Assembly (NCBI GenBank): GCA_002104935.1
Contig: MCGT01000035.1
Location: 62,001 to 126,000, forward strand
DNA: 64,000 nucleotides
Direction of reading: 5' to 3'
DNA from: Hesseltinella vesiculosa
Lineage: Eukaryota > Mucoromycota > Mucoromycetes > Mucorales > Cunninghamellaceae
Numbering within the stretch: the stretch's first letter is position 1; every line of letters begins with the position of its first letter. The translations under genes and the position numbers were made by a program. The notes below the pieces were generated by a model that worked only from the letters and a program-made list of their open reading frames with translations, had not been told where the DNA came from and ran no database searches. Of this stretch, positions 32,711-44,780 are shown piece after piece.

Positions 32711-34321
32711 CTAAACACTGTCTTGACTGCCACTTTGATCATCATCCTCGTCTTCGCTGTCACTGCCTTCGACCTCGGGCTCGATGAGAAACACCTTGAC
32801 ATTGTTCATGTTGAAACGTACATGTCGATGTTGTGGGGGGCGGATGGTAGCTTGGGCAGGCGTCGTTGCACTTGCTTGGGTAGGCGATGACCGTTGATTG
32901 CGCATGCGGTGGCGCAACTGCCGTTCTTCCCTCATCGTTCGAGCATGGTACTTTTTCATTTGCTGAACACGCAGCATATGTCGAGCATATCGCACAGCAG
33001 GTGTGGCAGGAGCAGATCGGCCGACTCTATCCTCTATTGTGGCTTCATCCATTTGTGGCGAGTCGTCCAGACGTGGCGCAGGTGACAGATAGTCGCCTTC
33101 TTCGGGTGTGCGGCGAAGAATTGGGCGTGGACGCCGAGGGCTTGGTCGATGGTCAGGAAGTGGAGGCGAAGGAGAAGGTGATTGTGGCCGCTTCAGATTG
33201 GTCACACGTCCCATATGCGGCTGGGGGGAGGAAGATGAGGGCTGGGGTGGGGTCGATGATGAAGGGGATAAGCGGACAGGAAGCCGGCTGGGCAGGGGAC
33301 TTGCGCTTTTAGCCCGTCGGATCGTGCTTTGCGACAAGGATGTTGAACTTGATTCAGGGCTTGCCCCAGGAGAGACTGTAGCTGTGGGGGTGGCGTTAGG
33401 CAAGATAATGGGTGGGGCCGACGTAGGCGAACGGGAAGAACTGGCAGCTGCTGCTACGGGAGGTGAAGTAGGGGTAGCAGAACGGGTCATTGACGGTGGT
33501 GAGTGAGCTGGCTCCGGCTGGCCAACTGATTTTTGTGCTTTCTTTTTCGCGACTGGGTTATTGGGTTTGCGTTCGGGCATGCTTGGACCTTGGTTATCAG
33601 AGAGCAATAACGAAGGCTTGAGGGGGGAGACCCTTTCGGGCGATAACGAAGGCTTGAGGGGAGGGGCTGTTTCAGGCGATAACGAAGGCTTGAGGGGAGG
33701 GGCTGTTTCGGGCGATAACGAAGGCTTGAGGGGACCCCTTTTGGGCGGTAATGAAGGCTTGAGGGGCTCCTCTCTGGCTGGCAACAACGGCTTAACAGGT
33801 GCACTTTCAGCTGACGGTAACGAAGGCTTGAAGGGTGCGCTTTTGGGTGGTAACGAAGGCTTGACAGGTGCACTTTCAGCTGACAGTAACGAAGGTTTGA
33901 TGGGTGTACTTTTCGGGCCAATGATGACGGGGTCTCTCTTGTGTGGTCCCTTTTCTTCAAGGCCAACAGGAATTTTGGCCAAGCAAGTTTCTAGTAGGAA
34001 AAAAAAAAAACCGAGTGTTAGTACGTTTCTTCTTTTGTTATTTCACTTCATGGATGTCACCCATCCATATCTCATCCGCCATGCTGACTTACCTTTTCCT
34101 GGGCCAAGAAGAGAAGGAAGAAAGGCCGGCGTATTTAGAAAAGATGAAGACGATGGATGGAGACCGATGAGCGCTGGATGACGAGATGCACGGGAGTATT
34201 GTTCTTGTAGGGATGGTTTGAGAGCAAGAGCAATAGATATGAATTGGATAGGCTCCGATCCACCAGATCTACGAAATGCTTCAGAGTCCTTGTCGATGGT
34301 GTCCTGAAAATAAAACAACAT
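32711..34321 (-). CDS. Pro/Ser-rich disordered protein with KPSL tandem repeats and a PP1-docking-like motif (502 aa)
   Basis: Exons 34321-34093 and 33990-32711 join in frame. ATG 34321 is the first Met in the open frame. Residues about 95-215 contain at least nine degenerate repeats of the type (P/L)KPSL followed by 6-9 residues (SAESAPV, SPETAPP), visible at DNA level as repeated GATAACGAAGGCTTGAGGGG on the plus strand (33600-33900). The remainder is Pro/Ser/Arg-rich and probably disordered. Near the C-terminus RHVRFN matches the RVxF docking consensus for protein phosphatase 1. It is followed by hydrophobic VKVFLIEPEVEG and a very acidic tail (SDSEDEDDD). I do not recognise the family; a PP1-regulatory role is inferred. 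Confidence 0.78.
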
Positions 34322-36375
34322 CAGAATAAAAATAAGAATGGCCAAGCTATTTTTCTTTCTCACCAGACTGAATGGCGTTGCAATGAACAGTAGCTAGATA
34401 AAGTATGAATGCCAAATCCTACACCTTTTGCCGTCAATCAACACAGTCAAAATAAGAGGCAATAAAAAGAAAGAACAAGAGAGGAACAAAACCTGCCACA
34501 GAAACTCAGTTACCCTAAAAAAAATCGAAACGACAGGAGTGGTTAGATGTCATCCGCTCAAGCAAGAGGCTCATAGACCGTGTTAGAAGAAGTACTTCAA
34601 TGGACATCGTGTTGCAGACCACCGTCACAACAAAGTAGCAGGAACATCAAGATACATGGGCATATTGCTGGAGACTTCTTGCTTAATGTCGGATCTGCAA
34701 AATGGCATCAAGTCAATCTTTTTCCTCACGTCCATGATCAACAGTTGGTGTAATATGTGGTAAGCATGGAATTTATGCGGGGAGGAATGTGTTTGTCGTT
34801 TGCGCTGCTCTCCAATGACGCTCAAGCTTCTTTGGCTGACCATTTGCCTGCCATTGACGGCCACATATCTGTAACCATTCACTTGTCTATCGTCACCCAG
34901 CCCCGAGTCCAATATAAAGGGGAGACTTTCCTTTACTGTTGCTTTACAGTAAATGAATGGATACCAGATTTCCGCCATCTTGGCGGCTGTCAGGAGCTGT
35001 GAATAAATATTTTTGACGGGTGAGCCGATCCGACGACCTGCAATGAAGAATCAGCCGCGTGCAACATCATTTTTAAAGTGCTTCCAACATACTGTCAAAA
35101 TCGCTGTCGTTGTGTGATCATCGTCGTATTCGCATGCTCAGAATGGGACATTCGAAGATTTAGATATCACGCTGTCACCTTGATTTGACCAATGGGTCGG
35201 AATCATAGGTGTTCCTCCTGACGGTGAGCTGACTTTGGCTCGCGATGCATGCTGTCTATCAAAAAAAAAAAAAAAAAAAAAGTACAATGTATAAATGCAG
35301 GCCTTATTCCAGTGGTGGTACTGCAGTATCTCACCATCCAGTCTTTTGCAATTCTACATGAATAAAGTTTTTTATCTGGACGACGGACGTGAAAGCGTCG
35401 TTGGTGATAATGGCACCCCTGAAACTGCGTTGGGGTGGGGGCAAGTTGATTAGATGCCATCGCCCCTTCAAAAGTGGTCATGGAATAGGGACGGGACGAA
35501 GAGCTACAAGTCAGGTATTTCTTTATCAAATCGGGACTTTGAAATATTTGGGTTGCTTTGGAGAAAGTTGGACATTGGACCTTTGAATTGATTTGAAATT
35601 GCCCTGCGTGCACCAGCCAGGCATCGAAAGAGTGTGCGGAAATTGAAAAAAAAAAAAACATTTTTGAGAAAAAAAAAAGCAAACGCTGCACGGCACTGTC
35701 GAGTGATTAGATCAATGTGAAATTTTGTGAAAATGTGCAAATGCATGAATCATGATGATGCTGAAAAAATCAAGTCGTTTGGTGAAAGTCGCCCAGCCAA
35801 CGATTGATCACTTTCGTTCTGACACCTCCGATCCTCCAGCTAAAAAAATCGAAAAATCGACCATTTTCGCCAGGGGGTCCCCAGGCGATCTGATCAAAAA
35901 TCACAATGCTAACCTTCTCTAAATAAATTCACCCAGAATTTTTCATACCTGTACAACATAATGAGATATGACCTTGATGAAAAGGACAGCTCTCTCAAAT
36001 GCCAGGAGCCCTCCTTTCCTTTATTCTTTTTTTTTGCGTCTTGAATAGGTTTCCAAAAATAGAAAAAGCACTTTATTGGACGATTTCCAGCCCCCCCCCC
36101 CCTGCTCTTGCTCTCTTCGTGTGTCTGGATTTTCAACGGGGCTTCGCCTTTGTCGCAAATTCACGCAAAATCGAAAGCGACCAAACTTTACACATCGATA
36201 GCATAGAGCAAAAATATTATGCACCTGTATCATCGTGGCAGCTATATGAGGACCCATAACCACGTGTTACCAGCCTGGCTACCAGCCATGTAGGCTCCAC
36301 CCAATTTGGCAAGTAGAATGATTGCTCTTTTTTTATTATTTTTCATATTTGGTGTGGAACGCTAAAAAGACCAGA
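34322..36375. other. Gene-poor spacer containing an inverted dispersed-repeat copy
   Basis: A 117-codon minus-strand ORF (34625-34978) is the only frame of reasonable composition and is unsupported. About 35657-35970 is a diverged inverted copy of the repeat at 63480-63780. Poly(A) and poly(C) runs occur at 35261-35281, 35648-35660 and 36091-36102. No gene recognised. Confidence 0.5.
35657..35970 (-). repeat. Dispersed repeat, inverted relative to the window ends
   Basis: Read on the plus strand it matches the reverse complement of about 63480-63780. Shared blocks in order: A-run then GCAA.GCT.CAC.GCAC, GAGTGAT.AGAT, GATGATG...TGAAAAAATCA, TTGGTGAAAGT.GCCCAGCC, CACCTCCGAT, GCGATCTGATCAAAAA.CAC and AATTTT.CA. 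Identity is roughly two thirds to four fifths by eye, without coding capacity. Confidence 0.7.
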
Positions 36376-36885
36376 CTATTTGGGCAGGCTCAATGACATA
36401 TCAACACAAAATTCATTCACTTGGGCAAACCCAAGACCTTCATAAACAGGACGACCAGCATTGGACGCAAAGAGACGGCTGACGGTGACGCCGATATCAC
36501 GGAAATAGTCGTTACAGGCAGCAACCAATTGGGTAGCTAGGCCATGACGACGATGAGTTGGTTCAACATAAATGGACCAGATGTACCCTTCTCGAATACG
36601 GCTATAATTGAAAATATGCGGATGCAAACTGTCTGTGTTGTGCAGCTGGCAGACACCACAACCCACCACCTTGTTCGTTTGGATGTCCGTAGCTACAAAC
36701 GTCATAGCTTCCAGCTCTTGCCTGTTTTTATTCAAGGTGTCCAAGGTATGTTTTCTCCAGTCGGGCGAGATTTCTTCAGCTTTGAATCCCATCTCCAAAT
36801 ACATTTTATAGTAGCTGTCCAAAATAAAGTCATCGTCCAGGGGTTCACCGCGCCGCACAAGGTAACGATCAGAAACAGTGGCCAT
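36376..36885 (-). CDS. GNAT-family N-acetyltransferase (169 aa)
   Basis: Intronless. I chose ATG 36885 (MATVSDRYLVRRGEP) because the longer frame upstream begins in a low-complexity Phe run. The acetyl-CoA-binding motif A is clear: GYIWSIYVEPTHRRHGLATQLV, with the R/Q-x-x-G-x-A signature as RRHGLA. The C-terminal motif B is VSRLFASNAGRPVYEGLGF. Such enzymes transfer acetyl groups from acetyl-CoA to amines; the ending is typical of small-molecule-modifying GNATs. The acceptor is unknown. It lies head-to-head with the mariner element 200 bp away. Confidence 0.88.
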   Translation of the reverse strand: MATVSDRYLVRRGEPLDDDFILDSYYKMYLEMGFKAEEISPDWRKHTLDTLNKNRQELEAMTFVATDIQTNKVVGCGVCQLHNTDSLHPHIFNYSRIREGYIWSIYVEPTHRRHGLATQLVAACNDYFRDIGVTVSRLFASNAGRPVYEGLGFAQVNEFCVDMSLSLPK

Positions 36886-37090
36886 TGATAAAATATAAGA
36901 GCGTTGGAAGAATAAAAAAAAAAATGACGATGCCTTTTTAATCGTCAGCTGGACCTTTGAACGATGCACAAGTAGCAAAATGTGTAACAGACAGCCGATG
37001 GTGACCAAGCAACACTTAAATTTTCAGCCCAGCAAAGAGTGCTTGGAGCGCATTTTTCGTGTCAGCCCGATTTACAGTTCTGGTACCGTA

Positions 37091-38473
37091 ACCTCGAAAA
37101 AAAATTGGAAAGTGTTCAAATTCCGCCCCAATCAGTGAGAGGTGTCGTGGAAATAAAACGGGATTTTTACGTCATCAGACGTGTCTTTTTCACTTTTTTT
37201 TTCACTCAAACATGGCACTATCAACTGAAGTTAAAGCCCAAGTTTACAGAATGAAAAAACTCGGATGCAGTAACAAGGAAATCGTATCTGAATTTCAGCT
37301 TTCAACTTCTCGAATTTACCAGATAATAAACGAATACGAAGATCGAGGTACATTCGAACGTAAAAAGGGCTCAGGAAGAAAACCAAAACTCACCGATCGT
37401 GACCGAAGGGCCCTTTCGTCGTATGTAAAAAAAAAAATAGGCGAGTTCCACTTACTGACATCAAGGTGAATCTATTCAATGATGCTCACATCTGCACGAT
37501 TCGCAATGAGCTTCATGGAATGGGATACCATTCGCGTGTTGCAAAAAAAAAAAAACCATACCTGACCGACAGACATAAAGCAGCAAGACTGGCATTTGCA
37601 AAAGCGCACAGAAACTGGTCAATTGAAGACTGGAAGAACGTGCTATGGACCGATGAAGCGACTTTTGAAATTGGTGAAGAAGCGAGGCAGGTACACGTAT
37701 GGCGTTTGAAGGACGAAGGCTACCAAGAAAACTGTCTTTTGAAGACTTTCAGAAGCAATCGATCGTCGATAATGGTGTGGGGAGGTATAGCCCATGGAAA
37801 GCGAACTGACTTGGCGATATTCTGCAAGACTGGAAGGAATGAACGCGAGACCAAGTCGAAGACTGAGGATTTTGTGGAGCTCGTCTATGAAGGCCCTATT
37901 TCGAAGTATCAGCAGGAGAACCCTGGCTTTATTCTGATGGAGGATGGTGCCTCCACGCATCGGAGTCTTGTGTCGAAGAAATGGAGGAAGGACCATGGCA
38001 TTGAGAAGTTGGACTGGCCAGCGCAGTCGCCTGATCTGAACCCAATTGATACCCTCTGGAAAAAAATGAAGAACCGTGTATCAGCCAAGTTAAACCAGGA
38101 ACTACGCTTGACAAGTTCAGACCGATGGTTAAAAAAGTTTGGGATGATCTTAACCCTGAGGATGATTGGAACAAGTTGATCGAATCTATGCCAGAGAGAT
38201 TGAAAGCAGTGATAGATAATAAAGGAGGAAGCACGCGATGGTGAGGTTCACTAATTTTGACACCATTTTTTGTCATATACCCTGTCTGCTCCCTATAATA
38301 TTTCCAGAGCTCATTTTCAAATGGAAGAAAGTTCATATACTAGGTTCCTCTCATTCGAAGTTTGGTCCCAATTCCAGGCATTTTAATGATGAATATGGCC
38401 ATTTAACTCGAGAGGGCCATTAAAAAAAAAATGTTGCGGAATTTGAACACTTTCCAATTTTTTTTTTCGAGGT
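37091..38473 (+). mobile_element. Tc1/mariner-type transposon with TA target duplication
   Basis: The left end reads ACCTCGAAAAAAAATTGG at 37091 and continues AAAGTGTTCAAATTCCGC; the right end (about 38435-38473) is its reverse complement, GCGGAATTTGAACACTTTCC and then an A/T run with CGAGGT. Each side is bordered by TA (37089-37090 and 38474-38475), the hallmark TA target duplication of the superfamily. Inverted repeats are about 38 bp, differing mainly in the length of the A run. Length is 1383 bp and one transposase is encoded. It sits in the 5' region of the GNAT gene and 250 bp from the 3' end of histone H4. Confidence 0.93.
37212..38239 (+). pseudogene. Mariner-like transposase with DD34D triad, broken by two frameshifts
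   Basis: The frame starts with ATG 37212 and encodes an N-terminal helix-turn-helix (MKKLGCSNKEIVSEFQLS). It is broken at an A11 run (37427-37437), where one base too few or too many shifts the frame. It resumes as NLFNDAH and continues through the catalytic core to about 38100, where a second shift leads into the final 40 codons (about 38110-38239). Catalytic residues: Asp in LWTDEATF, Asp in LMEDGASTH and, 34 residues later, Asp in SPDLNPIDTLW. Tc1 relatives have Glu at the last position, so this is DD34D. The element is recognisable but currently disabled. Confidence 0.88.
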
Positions 38474-38721
38474 TAGCAACGGCTCAGCTCCCAGCGTCCT
38501 GTTCAAAAAATGACGTCACATGACTCTTTTTTTCCTTGCAAAAGTTGATGTATAGCTTCTTCTTTCAACAAAATGGGGAATTTTATTTCAGAGTATATAC
38601 ACATGCGAAAGAAGGGGATCATTTGTTCAAAGCTAATCGAATTATGTAAAAATAAGAATGATGGGGGGATATGATGGGGAGAGAGCGAAGTGTTGGTTTT
38701 TTTTTTGGGAAAGTTGCTTGA

Positions 38722-39091
<370 letters not shown>

Positions 39092-39166
39092 TTTAAATAT
39101 ATCAGAAGTGAGAGAGAAAAAAAATAAGTGAAGAAAAAACGAAAAACAGCAACAAAAGTTGGGATG

Positions 39167-39174
39167 CTTTTATA
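39167..39174 (-). promoter_or_regulatory. TATA box of histone H4
   Basis: Minus-strand TATAAAAG, 76 bp upstream of ATG 39091. Confidence 0.6.
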
Positions 39175-39600
39175 CTTTTTCTTGATTAAAACTCCGTTTT
39201 TTTTTTTTTGCCTTTTCTTTCATTTTTTTTCATTGTTGGAACCGCGTCAAGGACTGTGTCTTCTTTTATAAGCCTACTATCGCCAGGTTATAGTAACCAC
39301 GATGCTTCTTGACCTTCATACATTCCATTCTATTAAGGTAAATTTTCATTGAAGAGAGAAATCATAGATAAGAAGAGCAAAAGATGACAATCAAGGTGGG
39401 AGGGGGGGGGAAGCAAAAAGGAAGGGAAAAAAAAAATTTGCAAGTCACCATGGGAAAAAAAAAAAATTATTGTCGCGAAAAAGTAGGAGACATAAAAAAA
39501 AAAAAAAAATGAGAGCGCGACACAAACTAGCAAAAAAAAAAAATAGTTCGCCCAGTGAAAAAAAAAAAAAATAGTTCAAGCAAACTCCGTCACATGGGCC

Positions 39601-40088
<488 letters not shown>

Positions 40089-41663
40089 TTTTTCTCTCCT
40101 CATTTCATTCATCATATCCCCCTTTTTTCAACAACACCATCGCTTCCGACTCCTTTAAAAATACCGTATATCACTCCAGGAAAAATCTATGGTTCAGATT
40201 AGAAAACTAATCTGCTTGTACAGTTCTCTTCCCTGCTTTCCTTTTTATTCCATAGTCATCTCATAATCATCCTCTTCCTAGTAAATAAAAAATGCAGTAT
40301 GCTTTGGCAGTATTTTTTTAATTTGTATTCATTTGTCTTTTTGAAAAGAAAATGGTTGGTGGCTTTAAAAAAAATACCGTTGACCCTGGGCAAGCAAAAA
40401 AAAAAAAAAGCAACGCCAAAAAAAAAAAAGCGAGTTAAAAAAAAAAAAATTAACCGCGACAAGAAAAAAAAAAAAACGAGTCAACAAAAAAAAAAATTTC
40501 TTCGCGGAGCGAGCCTGGGACACACCGCGATTGAAAAAAAAAAAAAAATTGGAAAAAAAAAAAATTTTTAAACTCCCAAAAAGGAGCAAGAAAAAATAGC
40601 AAAAGAGAAGATGCCGAAAGCTGGAGTGAGGCTGAGAAGAGGAGTTGTCAGCTGCAAGTGCAATCAACCAAAAATTGGTGCTGATTGCCAAATTTGGGCA
40701 ATGCTTGCTATTTTTTTGTATCTCCGCTATTGCAAGCTCGGTGTGTCTGCAGCACTCACTTGCAGAATGACATAATCACCTTGGTCTTTGGTCGTCATTT
40801 TCACCTTGGTCATATAAAGCAAACACTTGCTCGACTATTTTTTCTACACAGACCTCTTGACATTAATGTCTTCTTTTTTGCATCTTTAGTTCATCTAAAG
40901 TCATGAAATGCTGTCATTACCAACCGTACATTGTTTCCAAATTAGGCAACCAGCTCATCCACACCTGTGCAAAAACTATACCGCAAGAACAGGTCAGGAC
41001 CACCGAGTTTAATTATTGTCTACACTCTGCACATGCCCCAGTAAGATATCATCCTTTCACTTAAAAATTTCACTCCATTTTGTCGTGTTTCTGTACCAAG
41101 AAGTATATTTGAGAAAATAAATGCAAGGCTGTCATCTTTATAAACTCGTGATGCCATACCGTCACCGCGAAAAATAACATTATCTTTAACTATGACAAAC
41201 GCTACTCTTCATGTACTGTATTGTAGCCAACGACCAGCACAAATACACGAGAATAAAAAAAAACTCTTTGTTAAGCCTTGTACTCGATTCCTAACACTGC
41301 ACACTGACCACGGAATTTTGGAGCTTGCTACAGAGCCAGGCAAATCGGAAGATAAAAAAGCTACGGCAACGCTTTTTTCCCACTTGATGCTTCAGAACAC
41401 ATGATCACATAGCACTTCTTTTTTGGTGATGAATCAAATCAATGTGATTGGCAGCGATGCTTCGAGTTAACTGGTTTTATTTACAGATTGATGGATCCAA
41501 ATGATGCGTATAACAGAGTATGGAAATGGTAAGGGGATCAGAAGAAAATGGAAGACGAGGGTAGAGGGGAATGACAATAACGGAGAACGGTACTAATTAA
41601 ACAACTGACAAAAATCGGGTGGGGGGATATGAGGTAAAAACAAAAAATGGGATGATGATTGAT
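40089..41663. other. Spacer between convergent H3 and H2A
   Basis: Contains 3' UTRs and a block of ten or so A-runs (40395-40568). Short ORFs here are Lys/Phe low-complexity shadows of the homopolymers. No gene recognised. Confidence 0.5.
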
Positions 41664-42056
41664 TTAAAGTTCTTGGGAAGCACCCTTCTTGGACTTGGAA
41701 GGCAACAGGTTAGCGTGGATGTTGGGAAGGACACCACCTTGAGCAATAGTGACGTGACCAAGCAACTTGTTCAATTCTTCATCATTGCGGATGGCCAATT
41801 GCAAGTGACGAGGGATGATACGGGACTTCTTGTTGTCACGGGCAGCGTTACCGGCCAATTCGAGAATTTCAGCAGTCAAGTATTCGAGAACAGCAGCCAA
41901 GTAAACGGGAGCGCCAGCACCGATACGCTGAGCATAGTTACCGTTACGCAAGTGACGATGGATACGACCAACAGGGAATTGAAGACCGGCCTTGGAAGAA
42001 CGGGTTTGGGACTTGGCACCAGCTGCAGATTTACCACCAGATTTACCACCAGACAT
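41664..42056 (-). CDS. H2A: Histone H2A with SQ-type C-terminus (130 aa)
   Basis: Intronless. Canonical H2A core: [35 protein letters not shown] and [22 protein letters not shown]. The C-terminus ends [10 protein letters not shown] followed by Glu and an aliphatic residue is the target of ATM/ATR kinases, so in this fungus, as in yeasts, bulk H2A doubles as H2A.X. A TATAAATA lies about 90 bp upstream. Divergent with H2B. Confidence 0.98.
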   Translation of the reverse strand: MSGGKSGGKSAAGAKSQTRSSKAGLQFPVGRIHRHLRNGNYAQRIGAGAPVYLAAVLEYLTAEILELAGNAARDNKKSRIIPRHLQLAIRNDEELNKLLGHVTIAQGGVLPNIHANLLPSKSKKGASQEL

Positions 42057-42145
42057 GTTTGATTAATTGATTTTTCGAAAGAGAGAAGTGAAGAAAAGAG
42101 AAAAAAAAAAAAAAGAAAATTGAAAAGGCAGGAACAGAAGCCCAG

Positions 42146-42153
42146 TATTTATA
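42146..42153 (-). promoter_or_regulatory. TATA box of histone H2A
   Basis: Minus-strand TATAAATA 90 bp upstream of ATG 42056. Confidence 0.6.
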
Positions 42154-42547
42154 TCCTTTTGGAGGACCTGGTTTTTGAAGGGCCGCTCTTTTTTTTTTTC
42201 TTTCAAGCCTTTTTTTTTCAGAAGCCGCTGCACGTCAATGTTTTTTTTTTTTTTGAACTCGGTGAGAAGACAAAGGTCTTGGTAGGAACGAACAAAAATT
42301 CTTTTTTTTTTTTTTTTTTTTTGTAGAAGAGGTGTCATTGATCCTAGTTCGAGGATATTTCGCGTCATTTTCGCGTTGTGACTAATATGAATGATGGTTA
42401 GGAAGGGAAGAAGAAATGAACATGTGGGAAAAAAAAAAGTGCGACAGGGAGGACAGCCAATTTTTTTTTTTTTTTCAGCAGCCTCTTTTTTTTTTTTTCA
42501 GCGGACGATTGGCGGAGTGCACGTGTCGTACGGTGGAGTCACAAGGC

Positions 42548-42555
42548 TATAAAAA
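42548..42555 (+). promoter_or_regulatory. TATA box of histone H2B
   Basis: TATAAAAA 71 bp upstream of ATG 42619. Confidence 0.65.
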
Positions 42556-42618
42556 GGGTAGAGCAGAACGGATTTTTCTTTTCTTTTTCAACTTTTTTTA
42601 CTTTTATACATATCAAAC

Positions 42619-42975
42619 ATGGCTCCCGCTGGCAAGGCTCCCGCTAAGACTACCGAAAAGAAGGCTAAGGGTGACAAGAAGAGAAAGGCCACCCGCAAGG
42701 AAACCTACTCCTCCTACATCTACAAGGTCTTGAAGCAAGTCCACCCTGATACTGGTATCTCCAACAAGGCCATGTCTATCTTGAACTCTTTCGTCAACGA
42801 CATCTTTGAACGTATTGCCACCGAAGCTTCCAAGTTGGCTGCCTACAACAAGCGTTCCACCATTTCTTCCCGTGAAATCCAAACTGCTGTTCGTTTGATC
42901 CTCCCTGGTGAATTGGCCAAGCACGCCGTCTCTGAAGGTACCAAGGCTGTCACCAAGTACACTTCTTCCAAATAA
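42619..42975 (+). CDS. H2B: Histone H2B (118 aa)
   Basis: Intronless. Lys/Ala-rich tail, then canonical core [35 protein letters not shown] and [20 protein letters not shown], including the C-terminal Lys that is ubiquitinated in other fungi. The tail is relatively short. Biased codon use as in the other histones. Confidence 0.98.
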   Translation: MAPAGKAPAKTTEKKAKGDKKRKATRKETYSSYIYKVLKQVHPDTGISNKAMSILNSFVNDIFERIATEASKLAAYNKRSTISSREIQTAVRLILPGELAKHAVSEGTKAVTKYTSSK

Positions 42976-43510
42976 GTTTCCTCCCATTCTTCATAAGTAT
43001 CCCCCTTTTTTTTTCATCTACATTTATCAGCACTTCAATGTGTTTGATTAGTATCCCCCCTTTATTTCCCCCATATCATTTTCTTCCCGTTACTTGAAAA
43101 AAAAAATCCCACACCTTCCCACCTTGTCTATTCTATAGTATCACCCATCATCTAGTTTCTTACGATTCCAATCATGTACAGACTTTTTTTTATCATTGCA
43201 AATAAAACCTTTCCTAGTGTCTACTGACTGACCTTCTTCGGATCCGTTTTGACGTGTTCTTCCCAGGAAAAAAAAATGGTTTTGGCCGTCTCATTGGATG
43301 GGTTTTGGTGTCATTTTTTTTTTTTTTTGCTTGACAGTGTTGCTGTTGAAACCCAGCTACAACACCCTCCCCATTCTGTTCTACGCCATCTTCCTCAGTC
43401 ACCTGACCCCGTTTTGGGACGTCACCTACTTTACCCGCATTGAGATTGCCGTTTGCCAAAGGCACCAGCTATCTCTGGCCACCTCTCCCACCAGTGATGC
43501 CTTCCTCACT
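42976..43510. other. H2B 3' region and upstream region of the TMEM164-like gene
   Basis: Bases about 43338-43510 are open in the same frame as the downstream first exon and read as a coherent hydrophobic peptide (LLLKPSYNTLPILFYAIFLS). They may therefore belong to an extended N-terminus of the following gene, with an upstream exon near 43277. I kept the shorter model because the family begins close to the later Met. Confidence 0.4.
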
Positions 43511-44625
43511 ATGGCCAACTTCGGTTGGCCCAAAAATCGCAACTTAAAAATCTGGGGAGATTTTTTTTTTTCTTCCCCCATTTTTTGGTCTTTCTCTTTC
43601 ACATTTTGACCTTTTTGTCGGCATGGCAGTGGTAAGCAAGTTGAAAAGGGTATGGTGGGATCCCTTTGTTTCAAAGCTAGAAGGTTGGATTCGCTCTTTT
43701 GCCGTTGATCTCCCCGATGAGCCCAATTGGGATCAATCGAACCAAGGATCATGGTAGGCTTTGAATGGTAGCCTCCTCTCAAAACAATGACTTGACTTTC
43801 GGTTCTTTTCTCTCTCTACCTAGGTATATTCATCCTCGGCGCCATGGCATGGAAATGTTCTTCTTGTCCAGCGCATTTGCAGTGGGGACCTACTGCTTTT
43901 ATTGGCGAGCGCTTGGGCCAGGCACTATGAATTATATGATGCTTCGCCAATTTGTGGCTGATCTACCCAAGAGCGCGTCCCCAGTCCTGGACAAGGTGGT
44001 GCTGTCAAGCCTGGTCGCCTCCCTGGGCATCACTTTGACACACAAGGTTTTACATGGCAACACTCTTTTCATGCTCCAGCCTTGCCACATGAGTGCACTG
44101 CTTTTGATCTTCACCATGCTCTACCCAAAGAACAAGTCCGTGATCCCGCAAATCCTCTTCAATATCTACTTGCACACGCAATGGGGTGGCCTTGCTGCGC
44201 TTCTCTTTCCTGACCTGTCTGATCATATATATCCTCTAGAGACGTTCAACTTTTTTGCTGAACACATCTTGATCCTGGTGGCTCCGATCTGCATGATTTA
44301 CAGCCGTCGTTTCCTGGTCCTGCCGCCTTCCATCAACTTGGCTCTCTTGTCCTTCTCCATTTATGGCTTCTTCCACTCTCCCATCCTCCATCTCTGTGCA
44401 TTGAAATCCGGCCTGAACTTAAACTATCTGTTTACCCCTCCTCCTGGTAAGTCGGGACAATGTAGGAAAAAAAAAAAAAAAGTCCAGTAGCTAATTACTT
44501 TTTTTTTTCCAGTGCCGTTCCTTCGTAAACTCGGACCCCATTATCGCCTTGCCTTGTACGGCACAGCACTAGCAGCCATGTTTACCATGCGTTATTGTGT
44601 CGTACGAGCCATCGTGAGGAAATGA
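43511..44625 (+). CDS. TMEM164-like multi-pass membrane acyltransferase (290 aa)
   Basis: Exons 43511-43523, 43630-43753, 43824-44446 and 44513-44625 join in frame; the first exon is only 13 nt and is the least certain part. The protein has about six hydrophobic helices. The hallmark region is LHGNTLFMLQPCHMSALLLI, followed by QWGGLAALLFPDLSDHIYPLE and FFAEHILILVAPICMIY. As I recall, animal TMEM164 has NPCHV at the same place and its Cys is the proposed acyl-enzyme residue in lipid (C20:4 ether phospholipid) remodelling. The Cys-His pair is conserved here. The substrate in fungi is not known. Confidence 0.75.
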
Positions 44626-44780
44626 GATAGAATCATCGATAATACAACCTACTTAGACATCATAGATCCTGTAATGAAGCATTTTTTATGTACTACTTCA
44701 GAGTGAGGAAACTGAGGGTATCCAAAGTGGAGTGGGTGAAAGAGGAACCAAACAAGCACGCTTTTTTCTTTTTTTTTTTT

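Larger units (their letters stand above)
42057..42618. promoter_or_regulatory. Divergent H2A/H2B promoter region
   Basis: A 562-bp region with a TATA box facing each gene (42146-42153 minus, 42548-42555 plus) and several T-runs longer than 12. Confidence 0.6.

Noticed and set aside
34625..34978. 117-codon minus-strand ORF
   Set aside because: Composition is plausible but there is no family, no splice partner and it sits in repeat-rich DNA; not enough to call a gene.
40395..40570. Cluster of A-runs as a possible CRISPR-like or satellite array
   Set aside because: Spacing and intervening sequences are irregular; simply homopolymer-rich DNA.
43277..43510. Extra N-terminal exon(s) for the TMEM164-like gene
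   Set aside because: The frame is coherent and hydrophobic, but no splice combination gives a single frame from the ATG near 43276; kept only as a note.
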